DNA from: Gyrodactylus bullatarudis
Taxonomy: Eukaryota; Platyhelminthes; Monogenea; Gyrodactylidea; Gyrodactylidae
NCBI GenBank assembly: GCA_012064415.1
Contig: SSNU01000011.1
Coordinates: 32,776 to 96,775, forward strand
DNA: 64,000 nucleotides
Reading direction: 5' to 3'
Shown piece by piece: positions 11,896-23,775 of the stretch (positions are counted from its first letter, which is position 1; every line of letters begins with the position of its first letter). Under the pieces are notes generated by a model. The model had not been told where the DNA came from and did no database searches. It was given only the letters and a program-made list of their open reading frames with translations. The translations under genes and the position numbers were made by a program.

Positions 11896-12795
11896 TTGAC
11901 TATAACGTTGTTCGCTTGCTGCCTGAATATGATGTATTCTGGCTTGTATTGGTCTATTTGTGGAAAAATAAAGGAGTGTGGTATTTCTTAAAAAATAAGG
12001 ACTATAAAATTTATAGTGATTTTTATGATAGTCAGAATTATTAGAGTAATAACTCTGACAATATAATTCGTCACTTGAAAGAACATTAAAATTAAGATTA
12101 GAATAAAAAACATTTACATTACCCTGATAAAAATAGTTTTGACTCACAATATTTCGAATACATGTCGTATTCTTCTTCTGGCGTGAGATTTTTCAATAAA
12201 CTTGAGATGCTTAAACCCTGTGTGTCCAATCAAAACATTAAACCAATCAGATTTCTTTTCAACTTTAATCAGTCAATTCTAACCAACGATTTCCAATATT
12301 TATATCCGTCTTATTACCATTAACAACCTCGTTTAGTTTAATCTCTATAGACTCCAAAATCATATTTTTATACTCATTTCTCATGTTTCCTAGACTTCTT
12401 ACGTCATTAAAATTTATAATATGATCTGGATTATCAGCCCAGTGTTTTGCTTGGACACACAGGGTTAAAGTATCTTAAGTTTTTTGAAAAATCTCACACC
12501 AGAAGAAGAATACGACATGTATTTGAAATATTGTGTGAGTCCTAACTATTTTTATCAGGGTAATGTAAATGTTTTTTATTCTAATCTTAATTTTAATGTT
12601 CTTTCAAGTGACGAATTATATTGTCAGAGTTATTACTCTAATAATTCTGATTACTATAACAATCACTGTAATTTTTATAATCCTTGTTTTTTAAGAAATA
12701 CTACACCTTTCTCTCCTTTTTCTTTTTATACAGATAGACCAATACAACCCAGAATACAACATAGTCAGGCAGCAAGCGAACAACGTTATAGTCAA
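11896..12795. repeat. Large fold-back repeat with exon-like arms
   Basis: Two arms of about 330 bp in inverted orientation (11896-12230 and 12460-12795) flank a centre of roughly 230 bp. The outer tips are the 20-mer TTGACTATAACGTTGTTCGC and its complement. Read from the centre outward, each arm carries a similar frame beginning LLKNLTPEEEYDMY, then a possible splice donor (TGT|GTGAGT). Each continues through NYFYQGNVNVFYSNLNF to a shared QAASEQRYSQS end. The arms have diverged but keep this frame. Related copies lie at 49490-49797 and 59528-59640. The family is not recognised; it could be duplicated 5' exons of a multicopy gene or a non-autonomous fold-back transposon. Confidence 0.7.
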
Positions 12796-12849
12796 TCTAT
12801 GCTGAACAGCTCCCTGAAGAACTACTTGGTTCAAAATTATAAATGGTAG

Positions 12850-14153
12850 AGTTTATAAAAACATTGTCTATTCTGTGTACATTAATTTGTTGTTGAGTTT
12901 TTGTGTAATTGAATTTTTCATTGAAATCATATTTGAAAAAGGGTATACAAAATTTATCCTGGTTTATAAGTTTATAAATATTTAGGCTTTTAGTTGATCT
13001 TTTAAGTTTCCGTAATTCTTGAATTCATTTCCAATGATATTTCACCTTCAAGGTTCCATAGTCTCAAACACTACACAACTAATGGTCTGGTAATAACTAA
13101 AACTGCAGTTTAGTTTAAAAATGAATTTCAGTTTTGATTCAAATAAAGTTTGAATCTACAATTATCTCAAATACATTGATTAAAAATTATAAGACAATTT
13201 AGTCTCAAATCTAAAATAGAATAAAGATTTATTGACTCATTTACGAGATGTTCAAGAAAGAATTTCCGACTCTCTTCTTTCTTTCAAAATTTTTCCGCTA
13301 TTTGAGTTCCAAGTTTTAAATTTTGGAAAAAACCAAAAATCTTCAACTTTAAGGCAGATTTTCTACCAGATAACCTCATGTTACACGTGTCGTAAATAGC
13401 TCGAATGATGTAGAATCTCTGAAACTATCTATAAGCTATAATTTATAACAAATATAATTAGACAAATGTGTTTGTTACAAAGCAGAATAGTATTTTTCAG
13501 ATTGAAGATACTTTATCCTCAATATTTGAATTTTTCTCTATACAATCAATGCGTTCTTCATTTATGTCAAGATGACTCTTTACTTTTTATTCAGACATTT
13601 CTTACACTGGACTTCTTTGAGAAGGAATCATTTCAAGGTTTTTCCTCTACAATCAGAAATAATTGCTACGTACGTCCCTCCACATGAGAACAACATCAGC
13701 CTTTTGATTTTAAATGACATTTTCCACCTGCCCTCTCCTATCAAAGACCTTACATCACATGTATCAATATTCTATGCATTAAAAAACAAACATTATCAAT
13801 GTGAAATATTTTGTAGATTATTTTTTTCATTTTTCTATCATATTTAAAAGAAAATTTTATTTTCCATATGCTTAAAGACTCCAAAAAGTAGTGAAATAAT
13901 AAATTTTGTTTTTAAAAATTCCCTCTCACCTCATTAGCAATGCCAATTTTGCACTGAAAATGCCTTTACTTTTTACTCAAATCTGAACAAAATAAAATTA
14001 GAAGACTGAAGAATAGTTTTTATCTACTAATATGCGAATTTCGTCAAAAGGAGAATTATTCCTTATTGGTTTTCTCTTCGTCTTGATAACGTTAATAAGC
14101 CGTTTCGGCTCATATCAGACTAAAACTTGACTTTAAATATTAAACCTACTTGC
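12850..14153. other. Intergenic, no gene seen
   Basis: AT-rich sequence with only short, low-complexity frames (for example 13466-13687 and 13572-13847 on plus) that resemble no family I know. Probably decayed repeat DNA. Confidence 0.5.
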
Positions 14154-14413
14154 AAAGTGTGGTCACAGGTAATTACTATATCTTCAACGTTGTGATGCAA
14201 CGCTTCTAAGACCCGGGTTCGAATCCTGGCTTTGGTGTACTGAGGAGTCCTAATAAGGACGAAACGCTTCTAAATCTGCCCCCATGAGTTGAATATTATT
14301 TGACTCTCTTATGGAATTGACACCTACTTATCCGATTTCTAGCATCTAGGTGTGAGAAAAAAATCTCTATCAAGTTTCGTCCAGGATATAGTAATTACCT
14401 GTGACCACACTTT
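14154..14413 (+). mobile_element. SINE-like element with 29 bp TIRs, tRNA-like arm and hammerhead-like core
   Basis: A 260 bp unit is bounded by perfect 29 bp inverted repeats at 14154-14182 and 14385-14413 (tip AAAGTGTGGTCACAGGTAAT). Inside, 14212-14228 forms a T-arm/Pol III B box (CCGGGTTCGAATCCTGG). This is followed by CTGAGGA at 14240-14246, a GTCC/GGAC stem with a TAATAA loop, and GAAAC at 14261-14265. That is the conserved hammerhead core CUGANGA-stem II-GAAA. The layout resembles the Sm-alpha SINE-like hammerheads of schistosomes, where a tRNA-like hairpin forms stem I. The predicted cleavage site would be after 14206 (CTTC|TAAG), but the usual GUC is replaced and stem III has a mismatch, so activity is doubtful. 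Confidence 0.65.
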
Positions 14414-14830
14414 GCTAGTAAGTTCAATGCCTAAACTCACTGTAATTTCTACATTTTAGCTATATACACCAATTCCTTGTAAAATTTTGATATATTTTCA
14501 TATTCTACAGACTCGATTGGCTAATGAATTTTGCAACCGATTGTAAAATAGAAAATTTAGAGCCTTCTAGAGCTCCCATGAACCAGGATTAATCCCAAAT
14601 GGTTCCAAATGCGTCATATGCTTTCTACTTTTATTTCCTCTTCCAAAGTAAACGAATATTTTAAACATTGAGATGTATAGAGATTTCATCTCTAACTGTG
14701 ACTATGCTGTCTATAATTTAGAAAGAAAGGCGACGCCTGAGATAAGCGCCATAGTTCAGGCATACTCATAAGTCTTTACATTCCTTTAAAATTCACATAA
14801 TTTACAAGGGGGATTATGATTGGTTTTATA

Positions 14831-14898
14831 TGAATAGTACATTATATATATATGTTGTGACGAATTTGGATAATTTGCCGATTATGCATAATCTGCAA
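14831..14898 (+). repeat. Partial copy of the ATTATGCATAAT palindromic repeat
   Basis: About 68 bp from TATGAATAGTACATTATATA through TTGTGACGAATTTGGATAAT to CTGCAAG is repeated in direct orientation at 19620-19690. The two copies bracket the piggyBac and non-LTR block. Confidence 0.7.
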
Positions 14899-15005
14899 GT
14901 TTTCCTGAGACATAGTAAATGAAAATTGATGTGAAAAAAATATATGATGGCGCGCGATTCCAACTCTCATGCTGACTCTCTTGATGAACTTCATCTCATT
15001 ATTAA

Positions 15006-15750
15006 CCCTAGTTCTGGAAATACAAAAAATTCCATTTATTGCAAATGGGGGTGTATACACTCCCAATCTAAAAGCGATTAAATTTTATAAGAAAAGTGTA
15101 AATATAATGAGAGAATAATGAAGAAGATTTATTCATCTATAGCAATTTTCACATATTACAGCATAATGATCTTTACAAGGGAAGTTCTCACACTTCGAAC
15201 ATTTCTTATAACCTGATCTATCGAGATTACGTGGACAAATAGTGCATCTCTTTTTACCTGAAACAAGTTTAGGCATTTTTGAAGGAGGTTCATCATTGAT
15301 AGAGATATCTAATAGACTTCGATCCCGTTTTTTTGTTCTTCTTGTTAGCAGACTCTTACTGAGGTTCTTCAAAAACACTCTTCGAGATTGCTTTCCATTA
15401 GCATCAACAAATGCTGGATATTTCATACAATAAAGAACATACGCATTATAAGCAGCCAGATCTAGAATATTCCAAAATAATGCTAGTGGCCATCGCCTTG
15501 TACCTCTTCTACAACTATAGTAACGAACAAGTTGATCCAGAGTATCCACTCCTCCTTTTGTTGAGTTGTAATACTGAATTATTTCCGGTTTAGAGCCGCT
15601 ATCATCAAATTTAGTGTGTAGACTTGATAAAAGAATAACAGGACGGTTTTTCTTTTGCCCGTATCGGAGTAGAACATTGTGATTATTGAAAAGATATTCT
15701 TTGACATTTTCATCTATCTTTTTATCAGAAAAGTTCTTAGGAAGAAATCT
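15006..15750 (-). pseudogene. piggyBac element, 3' end only
   Basis: Minus-strand sequence from about 15750 to 15133 encodes the C-terminal part of a piggyBac transposase. The region around STKGGVDTLDQLV supplies the distal catalytic Asp, followed by the typical RWPLALFWNILDLAAYNAYV segment. It ends in a cysteine-rich RING/PHD-like finger (CTICPRN...KCSKCENFPCKDHY). The terminal CCCTAG abuts a TTAA at 15002-15005, matching piggyBac termini and target preference. The N-terminal two thirds are missing because a non-LTR retrotransposon joins near 15750. The apparent frame further upstream on minus is only the antisense of that retroelement. Confidence 0.85.
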
Positions 15751-18700
15751 TAATGAACTTAAAAATGTCATTGCTGCCAAAGACTCTATCATTGCACAAC
15801 AGGACTCTATCATTTCTAAACTTACAATAGCATTATCTTCTCCTGCTATATCCATAACTAGACCCAATTCTGTAATTAATGACAGTAATAAAATGCCAGC
15901 CAAGACTACTTTTTCCGGCCCATCTCAACAATCAAATGGTCTTAACTCTACTAAAATTTCAAGAAACACCTCAGCGAAAACACACACCGCCTCTCCACAC
16001 ACAATTATACATACAAAACAGATTGATTCTGATATTGCTCAGCAATTAACAGAGATCATCTCCAAACATGCTCCTAACTATATTCGCTCTGCTAATCCGA
16101 CCCGCAAAAACCGTGATGGTTCATTTTCTACATTAATTAAGGGCAACTATGTTATTCAATCGTCAATAATGCAAGATATCCACAATAAGATCAAACATAT
16201 CGGTACTTTTTGTCGTCATTGATCCTACATCCATCGTCTAATTCTTGCTGACAAAGCCAAGAAACCAAGTATCTTAAATAAAAGAACTTCCTCTGATTCT
16301 CCTCCACGTGATCATAATGATTTTTTCTTCACTCCTCTGGCCCCAACTCCAAAAAAATTGACCGGATTAACTACTTTCTCGCCATTTGGAACACAAGATC
16401 ACTAAAAAATTCATTTTTCTCAATTTGCCAACTTCTACACCATTGTACTCCTGATATATTCGTGTTAACTGAATCCTGGCTTAAGCCTCGTGATGATTCT
16501 TCTACAGCTATTCTCGATGAATTTTGGAATTCATGATTTTTACAAAAATCTCATTTTTTCATCAAGGTATGGAAATTTTTGAAAATTTTTTTCGTAACTG
16601 ATTCAAAATGTACACTTTTACTGAATTGAGAAAAAAAAATTTGGAAAAAAGTTTTTTTGGAAAATTTTAGAGAAATTTTAAAATTCGAGATGGGGAGAAA
16701 TTTTAATTTTTTTAAACTTTGAGTTGAAAATTTTTGTTGATTTCAAGGTCTGAGAAGAATCAAACGTTATTTTTCAGGATCATCATTAGACAAAGAAAAT
16801 ATTTATATTCATTTTTTTGAAAAAACACACTATTTACGTGCAAAAGTCCACTTCCTATTTTTCGATCATTTTTACTGCTTGGAAAATAGGGTGATCCAAG
16901 ATCATTTCAAAATGACGGGTTTTTACAATAAAATGAATAAGAGTAAAAATTTTCTTTGTCTAATGATGATCCTGAAAAATAACGTTTGATTCCTCTCAGA
17001 CCTTGAAATCAACAAAAATTTTCAACTCAAAGTTTAAAAAAATTAAAATTTCTCCCCATCTCGAATTTTAAAATTTTCCAAAAAAACTTTTTTCCAAATT
17101 TTTTTTTCTCAATTCAGTAAAAGTGTACATTTTGAATCAGTTACGAAAAAAATTTTCAAAAATTTCCATACCTTGATGAAAAAATGAGATTTTTGTAAAA
17201 ATCATGAATTCCAAAATTCATCGAGAATAGCTTTATATTCTCTTGCCAAGGTTATACTCTCATCAGAGCTGACAGACTTTATAAAGTTGGTGGAGGTGTT
17301 GCTGTTTTCATCAAAAATTCACTTTCTATTTTATCCACCAGCTCTTATTCTAATAAACCGTTTGAACTTGTTTACATTAAACTTACTCACGAAGATATTT
17401 ATTTGCAGTATATAACCCTCCTCCTGTTAAAGCCTCATCTGAACATGAATTGGTCAAAATAATTTCTTCATTTTGTTCCTTATCTGACAACATCATCATC
17501 TGCGACGACTTCAATCGACCGAAATTCAACCCATCCTTCCATCCTGACACACCCCTTTTTGATTTTGTTAATGTCATTGACTTGTCTCAAATTTGTACAT
17601 CTCCTTCAAGGAACGGTAAATTTTTTAGATTTATGTTTTACAAACTTTTTTTTTGTGGAACCATTTAATTAAAGCTGAAAATTCCGATCACTCCTGCATG
17701 TTAATTTCATCCTCTCGCCTGTCCAGTCCAGTTTACGACTATTCTAAACCTCACCTTGTTACGGATAAAGAGAAGTTTATTGCCCTTTCCATTTCCTTAT
17801 TACATTCTCATATTTTTACCCATACCCATGGTCATTTACATTTTAACTTTGATGCCTTTTTAAACATTTTAAGACTTTCTTCAAGACATTCCTTTAATTC
17901 TACTTGTCCTAACATTTCACCCAAAGAAGCATATGAATCTATGAAGCTGAAAATTAATCCCTGAAGAGCCTGGAAAAAATCAGATTTCTCGCCAACCGGG
18001 ATTCATCTACTTCTATCTTTCGTGATCTCAACCCACAATCATTACAAGATCATTTTGTCTCATCATTTCAATCCATTGATATTGATATCCCCAAATTTCC
18101 TTCTGATGTTAATTTTCCTCTTATTACAGCTGACCAAATCATAGACCTACTGCTCGACTCCAACTCCATCAAGAGGAAAGACATTTATAAAATTTCTATC
18201 GAATTATTACTGTCCCTTTCCCTTTGCTTTTTCGATCTACTTTCCATCTATTTTAATCATATTTTATTTACCAGCTATATTCCGCCTGAATGGCTTGTTA
18301 TAAAAATCACGCCTATTTCTAAAGTTCCCTCTCCCAAATTACCAAATGATTTTAGACCTATCTCTAACCTCCCCATTTTCTTATCTATCCTGGACAAAAT
18401 TTTATTGAACTATTTTTCATCCATTGTTCCCCAGAATATTGATCCCTCTCAATTTGGATTTAATAAAGGAAAAAGTACCTCAATCAACCTTCTCAAATTT
18501 ACTGACTATTGCCTTGACCTTAAATATAAGAATCATAAGGTAGTGGTAATTTATTTTGATATCTCCAAAGCTTTTGATAGAATTCCATTTCATACTATCA
18601 TTAATAGTCTGTTACCTTTCAGCCCATCCTCTGCCTATTTAAATCTCCTTATATCTTTCCTAATGAACAGATCTCAATTCACTGCCTTCAGTAATAAGTC

Positions 18701-19615
18701 CAGCTCTATATCGAAAGTATCCTCCGGAGTTCCACAAGGATCTTCTATTGGCCCGTTCCTTTTCAATTTGGTTTTCGCTAATGTTCAATCCCCCTCCAAG
18801 GATATAAAGTTCTTCAAATATGCTGATGATCTCAAAGTTGTACTCAGCCACCCATCTGATATTTCTGAATCTGCTTTCGATGAATTGTTTGAATTCTTGC
18901 ACTCTGAACTTGACAAGCTTCATCTTTCCATCAATCCCAACAAAACCAAAATTTTGCCTTTACTCAAGTCCTCAATCCCCGAAAAGTATGCTGTCTATCT
19001 CACCAAGTCAATTGAAGATCTCAGCATCTCTTATGACCAAAATCTATCGTTTATTCCTCATATAAAATTGGTTAAAAGAAACTCTAATTTTGCCATCCTC
19101 TCTATGAAAAGCCTTATTAAATCCAAAGACCTACGTCTCCTGCTTTTCAAACAAGTTATTCTACCCAATTTCGATTAAGCATCCGGTCTCATAAGAAATC
19201 TCTCTGCTAAAGTTACTTTTGAACTTGAAAAAATTCAAAGAAGGTTTCTCCGCTCCAACCTTGGCCCTCTATCTTACAGATTACTTTTATCTAAAGCCCA
19301 ACTCTTTCCATTGTGGTTACGCAGGCTTTCATTTTCCATCTCCCTCCAAACTCAAACTAGGGAGGACTCGCTATCTCCACATTACACCAGGAATCATATC
19401 AAATTCATCTCTCTAATTACGAACATCAAATGCCTACATTATCACAAAATCAGAAACATTTGCGCCTTTCTATTCATGTTGATCCCAGATTCTTCAGATT
19501 TAGACTCCAATTACTTCGAAAAAACTATTTAATAATTGTGATTTATTATTTATGCATTACGATTCATTCTATCAACTTTGATCTATATATATTTTTTAAT
19601 AAAACCTTTCTATTG
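15750..19615 (+). mobile_element. Non-LTR retrotransposon (APE endonuclease + RT), broken
   Basis: The plus-strand order is a coiled-coil ORF1-like piece (about 15750-16222: ISKLTIALSSP, then DIAQQLTEIISKHAPNYIRS), an APE-type endonuclease and a reverse transcriptase. Endonuclease traces are LTESWLKPRDDSS near 16470, RADRLYKVGGGVAVFIKN after 17260 and IIICDDFNRPKF near 17490. The RT at 18405-19178 shows FDISKAFDRIPF, GVPQGSSIGPFLFNL and the catalytic YADD. A finger segment (FELEKIQRRFLRSN, LWLRRLSFS) follows after a stop. Frameshifts, stops and the 16506-17232 fold-back interrupt the coding sequence, so the copy is dead. It belongs to the Jockey/CR1-like group in the broad sense. Confidence 0.85.
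16506..17232. repeat. Fold-back element inserted in the non-LTR endonuclease domain
   Basis: A 727 bp palindrome with arms of about 330 bp and few mismatches. The inverted similarity reaches AGCTATTCTCGATGAATTTT on the left, the endonuclease coding sequence itself, so part of the host sequence was duplicated in inverse orientation. Arm motifs such as GATTTTTACAAAAATCTCAT recur in other fold-backs in the window (52.2-53.6, 32.4-32.6 and 47.5-47.9 kb). Confidence 0.8.
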
Positions 19616-20044
19616 AAAAATATGAATAGTACATTATATATATGTTGTGACGAATTTGGATAATTTGCCGATTATGCATAATCTGCAAGTTTTTCTGCTA
19701 ATATGCATAATTAGCAAAAACCTGACGAATATGCATAATTTTATTCAAATTCATTAACTCTAAAATAAAAAAAAGAAAATAAAGAATATAGGAAAACCCT
19801 TCATAATTTTCTTTTTCATGCAAAAGATGAAAGGGAAAGATTAATTATAACTATAATTCAATTCAACTTAAAGAAAGTAAATATAAATAGTGAATAAAAT
19901 ATTATTTCAAGAAAACACGTTATTTAATTATTTATCAAAGAAAATTATACAAATCTGTATTTATCAATTATTTAAAACTATAATACATATTTAAAACGTA
20001 TAATCATAGATCGATTTCCCATCCACCCTTTAATTACTTATTAT

Positions 20045-21874
20045 TAGGGCATCAAAAAATAGGACGCTATTCCCTTTTTTTAGGACCCTAAAATTTAGGC
20101 AACTACAAAAATTAGGACTTAATGAAAAAAATTTAGGAAAAATAGAAATATATTTTCTTATTGATTTAATTAAAGAGATCTATTCACATGTAAGAAAACA
20201 TAATATTCGAAGCGGCTATCTGAAAAGTGTCTTTTATCAGTAAACAAGTTCTTTATGATAGAAAAGGATCTCTCTACATCACAAGAAGTAGACTGTGCAT
20301 TTTGAACCAAAGAATATATGTAAGGGTCTATATTGTCTTTTGTCATTTCGACTACTTCTTTTGCGTCATTTTCATTGAGCCTCTTCAGAAGATAATTCCT
20401 CAGTTGTAGCGGATCTTCTCCTAGGTTCAGATTGATAAGCCTAGTATAGGCATCTTTCAACTTGAGATTTGGATCCTCAAATGATGGTAATTGAAAAATA
20501 ATTGGAAGTAAGACTGACAAGTTCAGAAAGTAAATCCTTGTTTTCCAATGACTTTTTGGCTCTTTGAACAATAAGGCCATCCTCATCAATTGCCTGTACT
20601 ATTCGTTTTACTTCTTGGAGGTTCTTAGAATAGTATTCCGTCGCCTTGAGCCATGTTCCCCAACGAGTAACAACTGGCGCTGGAGGCTGGCCAATGTTGT
20701 CGAACAAAATTTGATGTGCTCGATTCTTCTTACAAAGAGCTTTCACCGAGGCGATCAACTCATTTACTGAGTTGTACCCATCTTTAACTTTCATCGAAAT
20801 GTTGTTTAATAGATGGCACAGACAGGTCACGTGGAAAAGGTTTGGGTATGAGAGTTTCAAGGCTGATGTTGCAGCAGTATTATATCGTACAGCGTCTGTT
20901 AGTAGGAGGTTGAACTTGGAACGGTCGACTTTGATTAAGATTAGAGCATCCTGTATAATTTGAACAAGAACGGCAGAACACATTGAACGATCAAGTCTCA
21001 TAGATTTGGCCAAATATGAAACGCTGGGGTTACTTAGTATTCCTATCAGGCAATTAACATATTTGTTACCATTTATATCCGCTTCATCGACAATTAAAAA
21101 TACATTTTGGTTCTGGCAATATTGAATTAACTTCTGGATTTTATTTTGATATTCTCCCTCAACCATTCTACGATAGCTTTCGTGGGACTTGAGAGTAAAG
21201 TTAAAGGACTTTTGGAAGAAGTTTCTCAAATCAGGATCATTTAACTTCCACAATGGTATGTCCATCTTAAGAAATAATTCCAATAACGAAAGATGCGTCG
21301 TGGAAGGCTGTTCAACGAATTTTTGTTGGCTGGATGTGGTGGCTAATCTGGCCTGATGATGAATACTTGATCGATGTTGTTGTATATAGTATTCCTTGTT
21401 GTTTGATACAATTTTTGAGCAAATCTTGCAGTAAAGCTCATCGTTTGGGTTCATTTGGAATTCCGATGGATATTTCGTAACCACTCGCATAGTCTTCATG
21501 TGTGGTGTAGCTCCTATCCTTGGCATTTTGAAAATGAATTGAATTGAATAAGGCTTTGTAAAACCTACATTTGTAGACCAATGAAATGAGAGACCCCAAG
21601 CCCCTGAAATTACAGCAAGTCATTTATGGTAAGGAGAAAGTTTATTTAGAAATAGGATTAACGTGTGACTTTGTCAGAAAATATGAAGTAAAAATTAGGA
21701 CCTAATAATAGGCCTTAATAAAAAATAGGCCCTGAAACGAAATTTAGGACCTTATCAGGCCTTAATAAATTTCAAACCAGTTGAGTAATCAAAACATGAA
21801 TTGAATTTATATGGATAGAAATGAAAATAGACCTCAAACAGCCAAAAGGACTTTTAGGACTTTTTGAGGCCCTA
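20045..21874 (-). mobile_element. hAT DNA transposon, 1830 bp, with 8 bp target duplication
   Basis: The ends are TAGGGCATCAAAAA and the complement of TAGGGCCTCAAAAA (13 of 14 matching). The 8 bp direct repeat CTTATTAT flanks the element at 20037-20044 and 21875-21882, the hallmark of hAT insertion. Sub-terminal AGGCC/TAGGAC repeats are present on both sides. It encodes one broken transposase on the minus strand. Confidence 0.92.
20170..21526 (-). pseudogene. hAT transposase, CGGBP1-like, frameshifted
   Basis: The start codon at 21526 opens a frame with a BED-like zinc finger (LYCKICSKIVSNNKEYYIQQ, then H-x4-HH). The LELFLKMDIPLWKLNDPDLR segment that follows is typical of CGGBP1-type hAT proteins. 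The DDE/RNase H core includes LLLTDAVRYN. The frame stops at 20477, and the remaining C-terminal part, including the hAT dimerisation motif STSCDVERSFSIIKNLFTDK, continues in another frame at about 20520-20170. One frameshift near 20480-20550 therefore separates core and dimerisation domain. The single lesion in an otherwise intact copy with a perfect target duplication suggests fairly recent insertion. Confidence 0.85.
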
Positions 21875-22030
21875 CTTATTATTCATATTCGTCAAGGTAT
21901 ATCTTGCAGATTATGCATAATTGGCAAAACCCTGATGAATTTGAATAAAATTATGCATATTAGCAGAAAAACTTGCAGATTATGCATAATCGGCAAATTA
22001 TCCAAATTCGTCACAACATATATATGTGTC

Positions 22031-23775
22031 AAGTCTACATAATAAAATACATTTTTAAATGACCAATAGGCGTAAGAGGCTTTTCTAAAAGTCATCCCGA
22101 CGTGACAAGTGGAGTATGAGTACTAACACACTTTTAAAGGTACATTTGTTGTTTGATATAATTTCATTTTATACACAAGCATTAATTAGGATTTTCGAGT
22201 TTACTCATGTTGATAAAGTTCATTTCATTTTTGAGTAGCAGGATTCTCCTTTCAAGGTCCCTGTTAACGAAAATTTGGAAAGTAAAAAATAATAAAATTT
22301 CTTTTTAGTGTGACACCCGGTCATGAAAAATAGAAAGTTTCTTCAAGAAACTCAAGAAATGATTTTTTCATTGTCCTATAAGGTGTCGACTTTGCTTTAC
22401 CTCTTCACTATGAAAAAAGGTTTTCTTTAATAAAAGCAATTACGAAAGAGATTGATAGACTAATTATTGAATTGACCTAGTGTTTCGTGGAATCCAGCAC
22501 ATTATCTTTCGAAAAGAGTCAGTTAGGTTTTTATACTTAAACGATACTAGCATGCTTTGGATAAGGAATTTTTTTAAATGCACGATCGAAATATTTATGA
22601 ATAAATCAGAACTTAAAGGTTCACTTATCTCCTAAAAAATTGGACAATAATTCTTTTGATTAACTCTTTCTAAAGTGAGCTAGATCAATGATTTTACTGT
22701 GGAAATCCTTTAAAGAAGCTAGTCTTATCCAAAGCTAAAGATATTATTTTTAATATGGTTATTTTTCAAATTTCAATTTCGCGCAAAAAAGGGTATCATT
22801 CATAAAATGCAATCTTTGAGTCTTGCATCTTAGAAATTGCAACTCGTAACTAATTGGTAGAGAATATCTTTATTAATCTCGAGTCTTCCCCATGTCTTAA
22901 TGAAGGGTATTTTGGGTCTTTGTTCAATCCATCTCGATCTAATTTCAAGCAATGTACTAGGTGTGGAAGGGATCAATCGATATCTAAGGGTAATTTAATT
23001 TTTCATAAGTACTGAAAAAATTCGCCTGGGAGTTGTTACCAGTAGAAATCAAGAAGTTCTTAACAAGTTTATTGAAGAAGCTCTAATCAGAAATTTTCTA
23101 GACATTTTATCATATTTAATTCTGGCGAATTATAAAGAAAATTGGGCTTTCTATCCTCCAAAAAAAATTTAATGGCCACTTCTGAATTTTTATCTTGATT
23201 TAATCATATCACATGAATACTCTCCATTGAATAGACTGAACCTTAACCGAACCATAGACTAAATATAATGTGGATATAGGCAGTTTTGTAGTAAATAATA
23301 GGCTCTAATAGACATTACACCATGATCCCCCACTTTTAAGAACTCAAATGAATCTGATTGGCTACGCGCAATAGGAGTGCTAAGCCCAATTTTTCGCTGA
23401 ACCTGAAACGAACTACTACCGAAGTTTCGTAGGATCACAATTAAACGAGAAAATAAATTATGCATATCCTTTTTATTGTTTCGATAATTAAAATTTCCCC
23501 GATAGAAACAAAGAAAAGTGTTGTAAGCAATGCCTTCCTTTCAATAGAACGATTAGTTTTTTTTTGTTAGACATGAATCTTATATTGAAAATAAATAAAA
23601 AATATAGATACAACTTATAAGGAGAATCTGAATGCATAATAGTAGATAAATACAAATACAAAATAATGTTTATCTGATTCAATAAAAATGTTAAATCAAA
23701 AACTCTGGATGTAGTAAAACATTGCAATATAGTAATATGAAGACTAGGGTCTGCAAGAAATTCGAAATCATCTGG
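22031..23775. other. Intergenic, no gene seen
   Basis: AT-rich spacer. A short TAGACATTACACC motif near 23310 recalls the 7.8 kb repeat. Frames at 23259-23465 and 23488-23727 (minus) show no recognisable domain. Confidence 0.5.

Larger units (their letters stand above)
19620..22030. repeat. Palindromic ATTATGCATAAT repeat split by a hAT
   Basis: Left part 19620-19745 and right part 21890-22025 are inverted copies. Both carry TTGTGACGAATTTGGATAAT and several ATTATGCATAAT palindromes near AACTTGCAGATTATGC. The hAT transposon at 20045-21874, with its own target duplication, lies between them, showing that it jumped into a pre-existing palindromic element. The family is not recognised. Confidence 0.7.

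Noticed and set aside
14195..14270. A tRNA gene suggested by the perfect T arm and B box
   Set aside because: No acceptor, D or full anticodon arms fit around it; the arm is better explained as stem I of a hammerhead-like SINE.
15750..15903. N-terminal extension of the piggyBac frame on minus
   Set aside because: It is antisense to the ORF1-like part of the adjoining non-LTR element and has no transposase similarity.
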